This document shows positions 63,668 through 64,000 of a stretch of 64,000 nucleotides of DNA, piece by piece. This DNA comes from Streptomyces sp. NBC_00376. GTDB taxonomy: Bacteria > Actinomycetota > Actinomycetes > Streptomycetales > Streptomycetaceae. Within the stretch, counting starts at the first letter, position 1. Every line of letters starts with the position of its first letter. Made by a program: the position numbers and the translations under genes. The notes beneath the pieces were generated by a model that worked only from the letters and a program-made list of their open reading frames with translations, had not been told where the DNA came from and searched no databases. The stretch spans positions 7,130,001 through 7,194,000 of the forward strand of contig NZ_CP107960.1 of assembly GCF_036077095.1 (NCBI RefSeq). The letters are read 5' to 3'.

Positions 63668-64000
63668 ATGAGTTCAGGCCCGGTGGGCAACGAATCCGGA
63701 GCCCGACTCGCCGAGCGCGCCCGCCAGGTCGTACCCGGCGGCGTGAACAGCGGTCAGCGCAGCGTTCCCGGACTGACCGACCTGGTCGTCACGGGGACGG
63801 ACGGCGCACGGTTCCGTACCGCCGACGGACGCGAGTACACCGACTTCCACTCGGCGTTCGGACCGCCCCTGCTCGGCCACAACGACCCCGACGTGGCCCG
63901 GGCCACCGCGGAGGCCGGTGCCACCCTCGGCCACATGGGCGTCGGTGTCACCGAGGGCGAGGTCCTCCTCGCCGAACAGCTCACCGAGCTGATCCCCTCG
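63668..64000 (+). CDS. Class III aminotransferase (GSA-like), 5' part
   Basis: PLP-dependent aminotransferase of the glutamate-1-semialdehyde aminomutase-like group; only the first 111 residues are inside the window. Visible are RARQVVPGGVNSGQRSV, DGREYTDFHSAFGPPLLGHN and the following helix. ATG 63668 has AAGGAG 8 nt upstream. Its place in an IclR-controlled carbohydrate cluster and the lack of other heme genes argue against HemL itself; a keto-sugar or keto-acid aminotransferase is more likely. Confidence 0.85.
   Translation, partial: MSSGPVGNESGARLAERARQVVPGGVNSGQRSVPGLTDLVVTGTDGARFRTADGREYTDFHSAFGPPLLGHNDPDVARATAEAGATLGHMGVGVTEGEVLLAEQLTELIPS

Noticed and set aside
63668..64000. Calling the partial aminotransferase hemL
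   Set aside because: The N-terminus resembles GSA aminomutase, but the gene lies in a catabolic cluster under IclR control with no heme genes. The active-site part is outside the window.

Overview
The window is a stretch of a Streptomyces chromosome. GC content and third-position GC are very high, many starts are GTG or TTG, and several genes look leaderless. The order alaS, aro genes, efp-nusB-bldD, pyrR-pyrBC-carAB-pyrDF, sIHF-gmk-rpoZ-coaBC-metK-priA-fmt-rsmB-rpe matches, from memory, the conserved core of Streptomyces chromosomes. The BldD protein (166 aa) and sIHF (107 aa) are genus-typical. I see no tRNA, rRNA, CRISPR array, prophage or insertion sequence.

Layout. 1-5 kb: the 3' end of hisS with a strong terminator, a decayed ABC-ATPase remnant, a VKOR-type membrane oxidoreductase, rarA, a DUF2470 gene under an iron box, and rpsD. 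5-8.3 kb: a large STAND-type ATPase with a TPR-like region, and two small envelope or hypothetical genes. 8.3-20.7 kb: a long plus-strand run with alaS-ruvX-mltG-aroE, then aroC, an in-frame aroK-aroB fusion and aroQ, then a Pro-rich P-loop protein, an M24 peptidase homologue with an altered metal site, efp and nusB. 20.8-21.4 kb: bldD on the minus strand with its own terminator and a perfect BldD box upstream. 21.5-31.6 kb: the pyrimidine operon with a PyrR-binding leader. 31.8-43.6 kb: sIHF, gmk, rpoZ, coaBC, metK, an ATPase-dead PriA, a small HTH protein, fmt, rsmB, rpe and a SorC-type regulator.

The accessory part starts at about 43.7 kb. A class I terpene synthase of unknown product sits between the SorC regulator and a GuaB1-type gene (probable GMP reductase). 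At 46.7-51.5 kb an aldehyde dehydrogenase, an Lrp/AsnC regulator and a DavA/DavB-like pair suggest lysine breakdown through 5-aminovaleramide. At 51.5-64 kb a minus-strand catabolic unit carries a FAH-family hydrolase, a 2-hydroxyacid dehydrogenase, a DapA-family lyase, an NAD-dependent epimerase/dehydratase, a CUT1 sugar ABC transporter without its ATPase and a Gfo/Idh/MocA oxidoreductase. A Tat-exported beta-helix protein, an IclR regulator and a divergent class III aminotransferase (cut by the window end) complete the locus. Two 21-bp CTGTTC-N9-GAACAG palindromes, one over the iclR start and one just downstream of a near-consensus promoter for the aminotransferase, indicate IclR control.

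This last cluster is the best candidate for an undescribed system: a coherent uptake and degradation route for a carbohydrate-like substrate I cannot name. Other points worth a look are the AroK-AroB fusion, the iron box next to rpsD, the altered M24 metal site next to efp, and the terpene synthase.
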